Source: Bog-532 sp965277615
Lineage (GTDB): Bacteria > Actinomycetota > Actinomycetes > Streptosporangiales > Streptosporangiaceae
Reading direction: 5' to 3'
DNA: 64,000 nt
NCBI GenBank assembly: GCA_965277615.1
Contig: CBDIDG010000006.1
Span: forward strand, 248,001-312,000
This document shows positions 33,903 through 42,142 of the stretch, piece by piece (within the stretch, counting starts at the first letter, position 1; each line of letters starts with the position of its first letter). The notes beneath the pieces are model-generated. The model saw only the letters and a list, made by a program, of their open reading frames with translations, searched no databases and was not told the DNA's origin. The position numbers and the translations under genes were made by a program.

Positions 33903-34562
33903 GGCCGAGCGCGGCGCGACCAGCCCGGCCTGGTAGGCGAACACGACCAGCTGGGCCCGGTCGCGGGCTCCGAGCTTGGTCATCGCCCGGCTGACGTGGG
34001 TCTTGGCCGTGGTCGGGCTGAGCACCAGGGCGCCGGCGATCTCGTCGTTGGACAGCCCATGCGCGACCAGGGCCACCACCTCGCGCTCCCGGTTGGTCAG
34101 GGTCTCCATCCCCGTGGCGGCGATCGCGTCCGGCGGCCGGGCCACGAACTCGCTGATCAGGCGGCGGGTCACCGCCGGGGACAGCAGGGAGTCGCCGCCC
34201 ATGACCACCCGCAGCGCCTGCAGCAGCTCCTCCGGCTGGGTGTCCTTGAGCAGGAACCCGCTCGCCCCGGCCCGCAGCGCGGCGAAGATGTACTCGTCCA
34301 GCCCGAAGTTGGTCAAGATGACGACCCGCACGCGGGCCAGTCGCTCGTCCGCGACGATCTGCCGGGTGGCCCCGAGCCCGTCCAGCACCGGCATCTGGAT
34401 GTCGACCAGCGCGATGTCCGGCCGGTGCTCGGCCGCCAGCGCCACCGCCTGCTGCCCGTCGGCCGCCTCGCCGACCACCTCGATGTCGTCTTCGGCCTCC
34501 AGCAGCGCCCGGATACCGCTGCGGATCAGCGGCTGGTCGTCGGCCAGCAGAATCCGGATCAC
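33891..34562 (-). CDS. NarL/LuxR-type response regulator
   Basis: A 223-residue response regulator. Receiver domain 1-120: acidic pair DD near 8-9, phosphoacceptor Asp in LVDIQMPVLDG (about 53), Thr in VILTNFG, Lys in FLLKDTQ. C-terminal LuxR HTH (about 150-215): LTNREREVVALVAHGLSNDEIA, then TAKTHVSRAMTKLG. GTG start overlaps the kinase stop by four bases. The C-terminus (PRSAGRP) ends at the repeated stop codon. Confidence 0.95.
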   Translation of the reverse strand: MIRILLADDQPLIRSGIRALLEAEDDIEVVGEAADGQQAVALAAEHRPDIALVDIQMPVLDGLGATRQIVADERLARVRVVILTNFGLDEYIFAALRAGASGFLLKDTQPEELLQALRVVMGGDSLLSPAVTRRLISEFVARPPDAIAATGMETLTNREREVVALVAHGLSNDEIAGALVLSPTTAKTHVSRAMTKLGARDRAQLVVFAYQAGLVAPRSAGRP

Positions 34563-35374
34563 GAGGCCAGCCGGGCGGGCAGCTCGGCCTGCACCCGGAA
34601 ACCGCCGCTGTCCCGCGGCCCGGCGTCCAGGCGGCCACCGAGCGCGGACACCCGTTCCCGCATGCCCAGCAGCCCGAGCCCCGGACCGGCCGTCCGGCCC
34701 TCGCCGCGCCGGCCGTCACGGTGTTGGCCGTCACGGTGTTGGCCCTCCCTGGCCTGGCCTTCGTCGTCGACCTGAACGGTCAGCGCCTCGGGGGAGTACT
34801 GCAGCCGGACCGACGTGTGCGCCTGCCCGGCGTGGCGGCTCACGTTGGTCAGTGCTTCCTGCACGATCCGGTACGCGGCCTGGTCCACCTCAGGCGGCAA
34901 CGGGCGCTGTGCCCCGTCGACCGTCACCGTCACCGGAAGTCCCGCCGCCCGGGCCCGGGCGACCAGGGTTTCCAGCTGGCCCAGCCCGCTGCCGTCACCG
35001 TCCTCGGTGCTGCGCAGCACGCTGAGCGTGGCCCGCAGCTCCCGGGCCGCGTCCGCCCCCGCCTCCCGGATGGCTGCCAGCGCGGGCGGCACGTCCTCGC
35101 CCCGCTTGCGGGCCAGGTGCTCGGCCACGCCCGCCTGGATCTGGATCACCGAGATGCTGTGGGTCAGCGAATCGTGCAGCTCGCGGGCGATCCGCAGCCG
35201 TTCCTCCACGGCCCGGCGCCGGGCCACCTCGTCCCGGGTCCGCTCGGCCTCTTCGGCCCGCTGCTCGACCTCGCGCAGGTGCAGCTGCCAGGTGTAGGAG
35301 GCCACGCCCATGACGCCCACGGCCACGATCCAGCCGGCCGCGTGGAGCTTGTTCCTGCGGTGCTCACTGCCCAT
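34559..35374 (-). CDS. Sensor histidine kinase, HisKA_3 type
   Basis: A 271-residue kinase that phosphorylates the regulator downstream. After one hydrophobic segment (residues about 14-32, AGWIVAVGVMGVASYTW) it has a coiled-coil-prone region, the H-box RIARELHDSLTHSISVIQIQ, N-box QEALTNVSRHA and G-box GPGLGLLGMRERV. With only one membrane segment and no extracellular domain, the sensing part is minimal or lost. A short duplication GQHRDGQHRDG interrupts the loop before the G-box. ATG at 35374 was chosen because residues upstream are not family-like. Confidence 0.9.
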   Translation of the reverse strand: MGSEHRRNKLHAAGWIVAVGVMGVASYTWQLHLREVEQRAEEAERTRDEVARRRAVEERLRIARELHDSLTHSISVIQIQAGVAEHLARKRGEDVPPALAAIREAGADAARELRATLSVLRSTEDGDGSGLGQLETLVARARAAGLPVTVTVDGAQRPLPPEVDQAAYRIVQEALTNVSRHAGQAHTSVRLQYSPEALTVQVDDEGQAREGQHRDGQHRDGRRGEGRTAGPGLGLLGMRERVSALGGRLDAGPRDSGGFRVQAELPARLAS

Positions 35375-35541
35375 GTTCCGAAGCGTACGGGCCTGGTCCC
35401 GGCTGCGCGCCGGCCCGCGGTAGCAATCGCCGCCTACTTCCCCGGTAGTACGCGGCCCCCGAGTCGCATCCCTGCTGCCCAGGCTGAAGTCGGTTCCGCT
35501 GGCCGGCGACCAAAGCGCCCCGGTTGGCCAGCATCGATGGC

Positions 35542-37083
35542 ATGACAACCACCCTTTCTGCCACCGAGCAGACCTCAACCAGAGTCGGCAGCCGCCACCC
35601 GGGCGTGGCCCTGCTGGTCATCGCGACGGCGCAGCTGATGGTCGTCCTCGACGCGACCATCGTCAACGTGGCGCTGCCGCACATCCAGACCGCCCTGCGG
35701 TTCTCCGACAGCGGCCTGGAGTGGGTCGTCAACGGCTACGCCCTGACCCTGGGCGGCCTGCTGCTGCTCGGCGGCCGGGCCGGTGACCTGCTCGGCCGCC
35801 GCCGGATGTTCATCATCGGCCTGCTGCTGTTCTCGGTCGCGTCGCTGGCCGGCGGCCTGGCCACATCCCAGGCCGAGCTGCTGGCGGCCCGGGCCGTCCA
35901 GGGGGCGGGCGGGGCCATCGTGACCCCCACCGCCCTGGCCCTGGTGTTCACCACGTTCCCGGCCGGGCGCGCCCGCCATCGGGCGCTGGGCATCTACTCC
36001 GCGATGAGCGTGGCCGGCGGCGCCGTCGGGCTGCTCGCGGGCGGCCTGCTGGTCAGCTACGTGTCCTGGCGCTGGGTGCTGTTCGTCAATGTGCCGATCG
36101 GCCTAGCCGGCGCGCTGGCCGCCCGGGCCGTGCTGCCCGCCAGTGGACGCCGGCCCGGCCGGTTCGACCTGCCCGGCATCATCACCGGGACCGGTGGCGT
36201 GGCCGCGCTCGTCTACGGGCTGTCCAACGCCGCTACCGGTCAGGACGGCACCTCGCACTGGGGTGACGCCAAGGTGGTGGCCACGCTGGCGGCCGGCGTC
36301 GCGGCCCTGGTCACGTTCGCGGGAATCGAAGCGCGCACCCGCCACCCGCTGCTGCCGCTGCGGCTGCTGCGCGACCGCAACCGGGCCGGCGCGAACCTGA
36401 TGAGCCTGGGCGTGGGCACCACGCTGTTCGGCGTGTTCTTCTTCCTGACCCTGTTCGTGCAGGACGTGTGGGGCTACTCCCCGCTCCGGGCGGGCCTGGC
36501 CTTCCTGCCGCTGACCATCGCGGTCCTGGTCACCTCGATCGCTTCCACCCGGCTGGTGTCCCGGACCGGCCGCCGTCCGCTGCTGCTGGCGGGCACGGCC
36601 ATCACCGGCGGCGGCCTGTACTGGATGTCCCGGCTGACCGAGCACGGCACGTACCTGGGCGGCCTGCTCGGCCCGATCCTGGTCACCGGGGCCGGCCTCG
36701 GGCTGCTGTTCGTGCCGATGTCCCTGGTCGCTCTGTCGGACGTGGCCGAGGCCGACTCGGGCGTGGCCTCGAGCCTGCTTAACGCCACCCGGCAGGTGGG
36801 CGGCTCCATCGGCCTGGCCGTGCTGGGCACCGTGGCCTGGACCGTGATCGCGCACCATGCCGTGCGGGCCAGGACCACGGCCGCCTATACCCACGCGCTG
36901 GCGGCCGGCTTCGACCGGGCCTTCCTGGTCGCGGCCGGGATCATGGCGCTGATGCTGGTCGTCGCGGTCGCCCTGATCCGCGACCGGCGTGCCCGCCTCA
37001 CCGGGCTCGGCCCCGCCTCAGGCGGACGGGCCGCTGACCAGATCGAGCAGGTGGGCCAGCCGCTGCCGGACGCCCCGGCGTGA
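35542..37083 (+). CDS. MFS drug exporter, DHA2 (14-TM) family
   Basis: A 513-residue EmrB/QacA-type proton antiporter. Seen: motif D1-like LDATIVNVALPHIQ in TM1, WVVNGYALTLGGLLLLGGRAGDLLGRRR (motif A) between TM2 and TM3, and motif C-like GGAVGLLAGGLL in TM5. ATG at 35542 follows the family pattern; an upstream TTG would add six residues. Divergent from the two-component genes (167 bases), so the kinase pair may control it. The C-terminus overlaps the minus-strand gene by 66 bases. Confidence 0.92.
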   Translation: MTTTLSATEQTSTRVGSRHPGVALLVIATAQLMVVLDATIVNVALPHIQTALRFSDSGLEWVVNGYALTLGGLLLLGGRAGDLLGRRRMFIIGLLLFSVASLAGGLATSQAELLAARAVQGAGGAIVTPTALALVFTTFPAGRARHRALGIYSAMSVAGGAVGLLAGGLLVSYVSWRWVLFVNVPIGLAGALAARAVLPASGRRPGRFDLPGIITGTGGVAALVYGLSNAATGQDGTSHWGDAKVVATLAAGVAALVTFAGIEARTRHPLLPLRLLRDRNRAGANLMSLGVGTTLFGVFFFLTLFVQDVWGYSPLRAGLAFLPLTIAVLVTSIASTRLVSRTGRRPLLLAGTAITGGGLYWMSRLTEHGTYLGGLLGPILVTGAGLGLLFVPMSLVALSDVAEADSGVASSLLNATRQVGGSIGLAVLGTVAWTVIAHHAVRARTTAAYTHALAAGFDRAFLVAAGIMALMLVVAVALIRDRRARLTGLGPASGGRAADQIEQVGQPLPDAPA

Positions 37084-37602
37084 GCCGGGCCGTTCCCCGG
37101 CCGCCGCGCTGACCAGGTGCTGAGCCACCGCGAACGACACCGGCGCGGCGGCCTCCGGTGTCACGGTCAGCGTCTCGTGGGCCAGCCCGTCCAGCTCGGG
37201 ATCACCCTGGTTCAGGGCCAGGACCGTGGCCCCGGTCCGGCGGGCCGACTCCACCCGCTCCAGCAGCGGCACCGGCGCCACCTCCGGTGTCACCACAAAC
37301 AACGTCTCGCCCCGCCGCGCGGCCTCCAGCCGCTCCAGGCCGACCCGCAGGTGTTCGGGGGCGTCGGCCTGGGGGTCCCACCGGACCAGCGTCGGGGCGA
37401 GCTCATCGAGGCCGGAAAAGCGCGCCTCGTCGTCCAGGTGGGCGGCCAGGTGCCACGGCTCTTCGGCCGGCGTCCCGACCAGCAGCAGGCCGCCCCGGTG
37501 CGCGGTCGAGACCCGCAGGGCGCGAGCGAACGTACGGGCCCGGTCGGGCCAGCCGGTCGGCGCCAGCAGCGCCCGCAGCGCGTCGACCTCGTCCCGGTTC
37601 AC
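37018..37602 (-). CDS. Conserved actinobacterial protein, possible SIS-like fold
   Basis: 194 residues reading LRALLAPTGWPDRARTFARALR, GLLLVGTPAEEPWHLAAHLDDEARFSG and ETLFVVTPEVAPVPLLERV with RRTGATVLALNQGD. The alternating strand/helix layout around GLLLVGTP and GATVLAL suggests a Rossmann-like or SIS-like fold; I recall similar uncharacterised Streptomyces proteins. Its stop lies inside the MFS gene, and its GTG or ATG start overlaps the MocR stop by four bases, so it is probably the second gene of that transcript. Function unknown. Confidence 0.72.
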   Translation of the reverse strand: MNRDEVDALRALLAPTGWPDRARTFARALRVSTAHRGGLLLVGTPAEEPWHLAAHLDDEARFSGLDELAPTLVRWDPQADAPEHLRVGLERLEAARRGETLFVVTPEVAPVPLLERVESARRTGATVLALNQGDPELDGLAHETLTVTPEAAAPVSFAVAQHLVSAAAGERPGSRRGVRQRLAHLLDLVSGPSA

Positions 37603-39353
37603 CGGCCTATCCTGTCACGGACGGCGTGGGCGATGCGGCGGGCCGCTTCCCTCAGCTGATCAGGAGTATGCGCCGCGTAGCCCAGGACCAGGCCCGGCGG
37701 CCCTGGCCGCTCACGGTGCCGGGACAGCGCATGCACGAGCACACCGTCCCGCCGCAGCCGGGCCGCCAGGCTGCTGTCGTCCATCGGTTCGGGCCGGTCC
37801 GGGAACGTCACCAGCAGGTGCAGGCCCGCCGGGATGCCCTGGACCCGGGCCTCGGGCAGCGCCACCCGCAGCGCGCCGAGCAGGGCGTCCCGGCGGCGGC
37901 GCTGGCGGATGCGGACGCCGCGGATGTGCTGCTCCAGGCCGCCGCTGGTGATCAGCCGGGTCAGCACCAGCTGGGGCAGGGCTGGGGCCCCCAGGTCGCT
38001 GGCGTGCTTGGCCAGCACGATGTCGGCGTACAGCTCGGGCGGCGGGACCAGCCAGCCCAGGCGCATACCCGGGGCCAGGGTCTTGGACACGCTGCCGGCG
38101 TAGGCGATCTGGCCCGGCGCCGACGCGTGCATGGCCGGGACCGGCGCCCGGTCGTAGCGGAACTCGGCGTCGTAGTCGTCCTCGATGATCAGGCCGCCGC
38201 CGGCTGCCCATTCCAGCAGGTCCCGGCGGCGCTCCGGCGACAGCACCACCCCGGTCGGGAACTGGTGGGCGGGCGTGGTGGCCACCGCCGCGACGTCGGA
38301 GCGGGCCAGCTCGGCCACGTCCAGGCCGTCGCGGTCCACCGTGACCGGCACCGGGGTCAGCCCCCAGTGGGCGAGCTCGTCCCGGGTGCCGCGGGAGCCG
38401 GGGTCCTCCACCGCGATCCGGGTGTGCCCGCGCGACCGCAGGGTCTGGGCCAGCAGGGCCAGGGCCTGGGCCACGCCCGCCACCACGACGATCTCCTCTG
38501 GTCCGGCCCGCAGCCCCCGGGTCCGGGCCAGCCAGCCCGCCAGCTCGGCGCGCAACGGCTCGTTACCCCGCGGGTCGCCGTAACCGAGATCGGCCGCGCT
38601 CGCCTCGGCCAGAACGGCTCGTTCCGCCCGCAGCCAGGCCGCCCGCGGGAAGGCGGACAGGTCCGGCACGCCGGGGGACAGGTCGATCTCCGCGTCCGCG
38701 CCCCACCGGCGCGGCAGCGACAACGGGTCCGTAGGCGCGAGACCGTCGTACGCCCCCGCGGCCAGGGTGGCGGGGGCCGGGGTCCCGGGGGTGCCCGGGG
38801 TGCCCGGGGTGCCCGGGGTGCGGGGGGTGCCCGGGGTCCCGGGGGTGCCCGGGGTGCGGGGGGTGGCCGGGGTGGCCGGGGTGGCCAGGCGGCCCGGGGC
38901 GGCGACTGGCAGGCCGGTAGTGGACAGCACCGTCGTGCCCGCCCCGGACCGGCCGCTGACCAGCCCCTCTTCCCGCAGCCGCTGGTAGGCCTCGACCACC
39001 ACACCGCGGGAGACCCCCAGGTCGTCGGCCAGCACCCGGCTCGCGGGCAGCGCCGTCCCGGGCCGCAGCCGGCCGTCCCGGATGCCGGCCCGCAGCTCCG
39101 CCGCCAGCCAGCTCGTCAGCCCCCGGGCCGGGGCGGCCGACCGGTCCAGCTGGAGCAGGTCGGCCCCGGCCGCCGCCCGGCCCTCACGCCCGTCAGTCCC
39201 CACGCCCGTCAGTCCCCTCACGCCCGCGGGCCCCCTCACGCCGGTCAGTCCCCTCACGCCGGTCAGTCCCCTCACGCCCCCCAGCCCCGTCACACCCGTC
39301 AGCCCCCTCACGCCCGTCGGCCCCAGCCGTCCCGGCTGCCCCGCCGTCCGCAC
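37599..39353 (-). CDS. MocR/PdxR-type regulator (GntR HTH fused to aminotransferase-like domain)
   Basis: A transcription factor of up to 584 residues. The N-terminal GntR winged helix (about 75-140: LTSWLAAELRAGIRDGRLRPG, then LGVSRGVVVEAYQRLREEG) joins an aminotransferase class I-like domain whose PLP lysine is in AGSVSKTLAPGMRLGW. Such proteins usually sense vitamin B6, GABA or amino-acid aldimines. The linker between domains is a run of TPGTPG. The first 50 residues are 6-residue repeats (GVRGLT), so the real start may be one of several later GTG codons and the repeats may be leader DNA. It is divergent from an EamA exporter, its likely target. Confidence 0.88.
   Translation of the reverse strand: MRTAGQPGRLGPTGVRGLTGVTGLGGVRGLTGVRGLTGVRGPAGVRGLTGVGTDGREGRAAAGADLLQLDRSAAPARGLTSWLAAELRAGIRDGRLRPGTALPASRVLADDLGVSRGVVVEAYQRLREEGLVSGRSGAGTTVLSTTGLPVAAPGRLATPATPATPRTPGTPGTPGTPRTPGTPGTPGTPGTPAPATLAAGAYDGLAPTDPLSLPRRWGADAEIDLSPGVPDLSAFPRAAWLRAERAVLAEASAADLGYGDPRGNEPLRAELAGWLARTRGLRAGPEEIVVVAGVAQALALLAQTLRSRGHTRIAVEDPGSRGTRDELAHWGLTPVPVTVDRDGLDVAELARSDVAAVATTPAHQFPTGVVLSPERRRDLLEWAAGGGLIIEDDYDAEFRYDRAPVPAMHASAPGQIAYAGSVSKTLAPGMRLGWLVPPPELYADIVLAKHASDLGAPALPQLVLTRLITSGGLEQHIRGVRIRQRRRRDALLGALRVALPEARVQGIPAGLHLLVTFPDRPEPMDDSSLAARLRRDGVLVHALSRHRERPGPPGLVLGYAAHTPDQLREAARRIAHAVRDRIGR
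38770..38888 (-). repeat. GGGGTGCCC-type 9-bp tandem repeat (MocR linker)
   Basis: About a dozen degenerate 9-base units (GGGGTGCCC, GGGGTCCCG, GGGGTGGCC) encode the TPGTPGTP/TPATPATP linker between the DNA-binding and aminotransferase-like domains. Length change would alter linker length without frameshift. Confidence 0.88.
39180..39335 (-). repeat. 18-bp tandem repeat at the MocR gene 5' end
   Basis: Degenerate units of CCCCTCACGCCGGTCAGT repeat about eight times. Read on the minus strand they give GVRGLT or GVTGLG repeats in front of the GntR domain. They may be coding or lie in the untranslated leader, depending on the true start. Confidence 0.85.
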
Positions 39354-39363
39354 CCAGATCCGT

Positions 39364-39413
39364 CATTGGTCCATTATGGCCGGGATGGAATGGTTCTACT
39401 TAATAAACCATCC
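39364..39413. promoter_or_regulatory. MocR/EamA divergent control region
   Basis: The 80 bases between the divergent starts hold a near-palindrome GGTCCATTATGGCC (39369-39382), an inverted pair ATGGTT (39390-39395)/AACCAT around 10 bases, and A/T-rich TTAATAAA typical of a -10. MocR regulators bind in such divergent regions; these are candidate sites, not proven. Confidence 0.4.
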
Positions 39414-39433
39414 GGTGGCTAACGTCGGAGAAC

Positions 39434-40468
39434 GTGACCGACGTTTCTCTCTCCGACCCCGAGCTGCCCAGCGCTCCCGGTGCCCACCCTGCGGCCGGCG
39501 TCCCGACCCCTGCGGCCGGCGTCCCGACCCCTGCGGCCGGCGTCCCGACCCCTGCGGCCGGCGCCAGGACCGGGCGGGCCGTCCTCTGCTGCATTTCGGG
39601 CATGGTGTTCGTGGGCGGCAGCGTGGCCGTCTCCGGCGTGCTGGCCGGGGCGCCGATGTACACCGCCGAGGCCGTGCGGTACGCCGCGGCCTGCCTGCTG
39701 CTGGTGGTATTCGCCCGCCGCGCCGGGCGGCGGCTGATCTGGCCCCGGGGCGCGGAATGGCTGTGGCTGACCGGCATCGCCGCCACCGGCCTGGTGCTGT
39801 TCAACGTCGGCCTGGTCCAAGGGTCGCATCACGCCGAGCCGGCCGTGCTCGGCGTGGCCGTGGCCTGCGTGCCACCGCTGCTGGCCGTGGGCGGGCCGCT
39901 GCTGGAACGCTCCCGGCCCCGGCCCGCGATGGTCGCCGCCGCGCTGGTCGTGACGGCCGGGGCCGCGCTCATCTCGGGCCTGGGCCGCACCGACGCGGCC
40001 GGCCTGGGCTGGGCTGCAGTGGTGTTCGGCTGTGAGGTGGCGTTCACCCTGCTGGCCGTGCCGGTGCTGGGCCGCCACGGCCCGTGGGGGGTGTCGGTCC
40101 ACACCACCTGGATCGCCACGCTGATATTCGCCGTGCTCGGCCTGACCCGCGAGGGGCCGGCCGCCGTGACCCGGCTGATCCTGCACGACTGGCTGGCCGT
40201 CGGCTACCTGGCCGTTGCCGTCACCGCGGTGGCCTTCGTCCTCTGGTACACCGGCGTGTCCCGCCTGGGTGCGGGCCGGGCGGGCCTGCTCACCGGCGTG
40301 GCCCCGGTGGCCGCCGCGATCACCGGGATCCTGCTCGGCGGCCCCGTGCCCCGGCCCCAGGTCTGGGCCGGCATCGCCGTGGTCGTGGCCGGCCAGATCC
40401 TGGGCCTGCGCTGGGCCTCCCGCCGCCCACCGACCCCGCCAAGCACTTTGGTAGCGTCAAAGCCATGA
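39434..40468 (+). CDS. EamA/DMT-family transporter
   Basis: A 344-residue exporter of the drug/metabolite family with about ten membrane segments in two EamA halves (for example AWLTGIAATGLVLFNVGLV-like and AVTAVAFVLWYTGVSRLGAG, the latter a family hallmark). The first 45 residues are hydrophilic and contain AAGVPTP repeated three to four times, so the real start may be later. Regulation by the divergent MocR protein is likely. Its stop overlaps the next start (ATGA). Confidence 0.9.
   Translation: MTDVSLSDPELPSAPGAHPAAGVPTPAAGVPTPAAGVPTPAAGARTGRAVLCCISGMVFVGGSVAVSGVLAGAPMYTAEAVRYAAACLLLVVFARRAGRRLIWPRGAEWLWLTGIAATGLVLFNVGLVQGSHHAEPAVLGVAVACVPPLLAVGGPLLERSRPRPAMVAAALVVTAGAALISGLGRTDAAGLGWAAVVFGCEVAFTLLAVPVLGRHGPWGVSVHTTWIATLIFAVLGLTREGPAAVTRLILHDWLAVGYLAVAVTAVAFVLWYTGVSRLGAGRAGLLTGVAPVAAAITGILLGGPVPRPQVWAGIAVVVAGQILGLRWASRRPPTPPSTLVASKP
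39487..39565 (+). repeat. 21-bp tandem repeat at the EamA gene 5' end
   Basis: CCCTGCGGCCGGCGTCCCGAC occurs three times exactly (39487, 39508, 39529) plus a partial copy, encoding PAAGVPT repeats ahead of the first membrane helix. Confidence 0.93.
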
Positions 40469-41448
40469 AGTTCGCCTGGCTCTGCAGCCACGAGGAGTAC
40501 CAGCCGGAAGCCCTGGTCGACCAGGCCGTTGCGGCCGAAGAGGCCGGGTTCGACATGGTGCTCGGCTCGGACCACTTCCATCCGTGGGTGGACGACACGT
40601 CCGCCGCCGGTTTCGTCTGGTCGTGGCTGGGCGCGGTGGCCGCCCAGACCGAACGGGTCCAGCTCGGCACCGCGGTGACCTGCCCGCTGTTCCACTACCA
40701 CCCGGCCCTGGTGGCCCAGATGGCCGCGACCACCGACCGGCTCTCGGGCGGCCGCCTGATCCTCGGGCTGGGTACCGGTGAGGCCATCAACGAGCGCCCG
40801 CTGGGCTGGTCGTTCCCGGGTTACAAGGGCCGCCAGGAGCGCATGCAGGAAGCGCTGGAAATCATCCACCGGCTGTTCGCGGGGGAGAAGCTCACCTTTG
40901 AAGGCGAGCACTACAAGACCGACTCGGCCAAGCTGTACTCGCCGCCGGTGAGCGAGGTGCCCGCGCTGATGGCGGCGGGTGGCCCCAAGTCGGCCACGTT
41001 CGCCGGTGAATACGCCGACGGCCTGATCACCAGCGTCAAGGACCCGGCCGACACCGTGGACAAGGTCATCGGGCCGTATCGCAAGGCCGCGGCCGCCCGC
41101 AATCGCACCCAGCGGGTGCTGGCCACCCGGTGGACGGTGCTGGCCAGCGGGCCGGACGAGGCCTGGCGGGCCCTGTCGGCCATGCGCGGCCTGCGCGCCC
41201 CCGGACGGCTGGAGACCGCCGACCCGGCCGAACTGCGCTACCGGGCCGACGAGATGGACCGGTCCGAGGTGCTGGGCAGCTACACGGTGGTCCCCGACGC
41301 GGCCGGCCTGGTCGAGGCTTACCGGCCACTGGTCACCGACGTCGGCGCGGACACCGTGTCCATCCAGGTCATGTCGACCGACCCGATGGCGACGATCGCG
41401 ATGATCGGCAAGGAAGTACTGCCAGCGCTGAGAGCGGCGTCGGCTTAA
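40465..41448 (+). CDS. LLM-class F420-dependent oxidoreductase
   Basis: A 327-residue TIM-barrel protein of the luciferase-like family, closest in pattern to F420-dependent glucose-6-phosphate dehydrogenase-like enzymes: MKFAWLCSHEEYQPEALVDQ, SDHFHPWVDDTSAAGFVWSWLGA, FHYHPALVAQ and LGTGEAINERPLGW. The deazaflavin cofactor is inferred from the family. ATG overlaps the EamA stop, which suggests one transcript, though the functional link is unclear. Substrate unknown. Confidence 0.88.
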   Translation: MKFAWLCSHEEYQPEALVDQAVAAEEAGFDMVLGSDHFHPWVDDTSAAGFVWSWLGAVAAQTERVQLGTAVTCPLFHYHPALVAQMAATTDRLSGGRLILGLGTGEAINERPLGWSFPGYKGRQERMQEALEIIHRLFAGEKLTFEGEHYKTDSAKLYSPPVSEVPALMAAGGPKSATFAGEYADGLITSVKDPADTVDKVIGPYRKAAAARNRTQRVLATRWTVLASGPDEAWRALSAMRGLRAPGRLETADPAELRYRADEMDRSEVLGSYTVVPDAAGLVEAYRPLVTDVGADTVSIQVMSTDPMATIAMIGKEVLPALRAASA

Positions 41449-41491
41449 TTTCGCCCAGCGTGGGGATAGGTGTGCGCTGTGACCCCCCCGA

Positions 41492-41647
41492 TGTCCTCGC
41501 CTGCGGCCCGGCGGCGGCATCTGGCTGCACGTCGACAACGGCGCCGCCACCCTGGCCTGCGTCACCGTGTCCAAGCAGAACATTGTCACGATCTTGCGCT
41601 GGCTCGACCCGAGCCAGCACCCGGTCATCGTCCTCAAGGCGGGGTGA
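41492..41647 (+). pseudogene. L,D-transpeptidase (YkuD) C-terminal fragment
   Basis: The frame ending at TGA 41645-41647 reads GGGIWLHVDNGAATLACVTV, then ILRWLDPSQHPVIVL. This is the end of an L,D-transpeptidase catalytic domain, where family members read IFLHV..GGPTAGCVSV...LLRWLDP..HPVI; the catalytic Cys is kept but the upstream His and the rest of the domain are missing. About 45 conserved codons of a usual 200 or more remain, with no start codon, so I call it a relic. Confidence 0.65.
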
Positions 41648-41745
41648 CCGCCGGGTGACCGGAACAGATGGCGGCGCTGGCCGGTTGGCGCTGAGTACGT
41701 ACCGAGGTTCAAGCAGCCTGTTTCGATCTACCTGAGGAGAGGGCC

Positions 41746-42129
41746 ATGTCCCGACCGGTTCTGGAGCCCAGCACCGAGCACCCGATCACGATCGAGCCGA
41801 CCCAGGGCCGGGTCGTGGTCCGGGTCGGTGACACCGTGGTGGCGAATTCCGACCACGCGCTGACCCTGCAGGAGTCCACCTACCCGGCGGTGCAGTACAT
41901 CCCGCTGGACGACGTGGACCAGAAGCTGCTGCGCCGCACCGACACCGCGAGCTACTGCCCGTTCAAGGGCGACGCCAGCTACTACAGCGTCGAGACCCCG
42001 GACGGCAGCACCGTCACCGACGCGATCTGGACCTACGAGCAACCGCACGCGGCCGTGTCCGAGATCAAGAACTACGTGGCCTTCTACCCCGACCGCGCCA
42101 GCGTCACCGTCGACCCCTACCCGGCCTGA
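41746..42129 (+). CDS. DUF427 family protein
   Basis: 127 residues of the DUF427 family, common in actinomycetes with unknown role: GRVVVRVGDTVVANSDHALTL-like strand pair, YPAVQYIPLDDVDQKLLRRT, SYCPFKGDASYYSV and a C-terminal YVAFYPDR. A good ribosome site (GAGGAGAG) precedes the ATG. Followed 13 bases later by an SDR gene. Confidence 0.92.
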   Translation: MSRPVLEPSTEHPITIEPTQGRVVVRVGDTVVANSDHALTLQESTYPAVQYIPLDDVDQKLLRRTDTASYCPFKGDASYYSVETPDGSTVTDAIWTYEQPHAAVSEIKNYVAFYPDRASVTVDPYPA

Positions 42130-42142
42130 GCGGCGCCGCCCG

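Noticed and set aside
37158..39422. Open frame of 754 codons on the plus strand
   Set aside because: Antisense shadow of the MocR gene and its neighbour; the minus-strand frame has clear GntR and PLP motifs.
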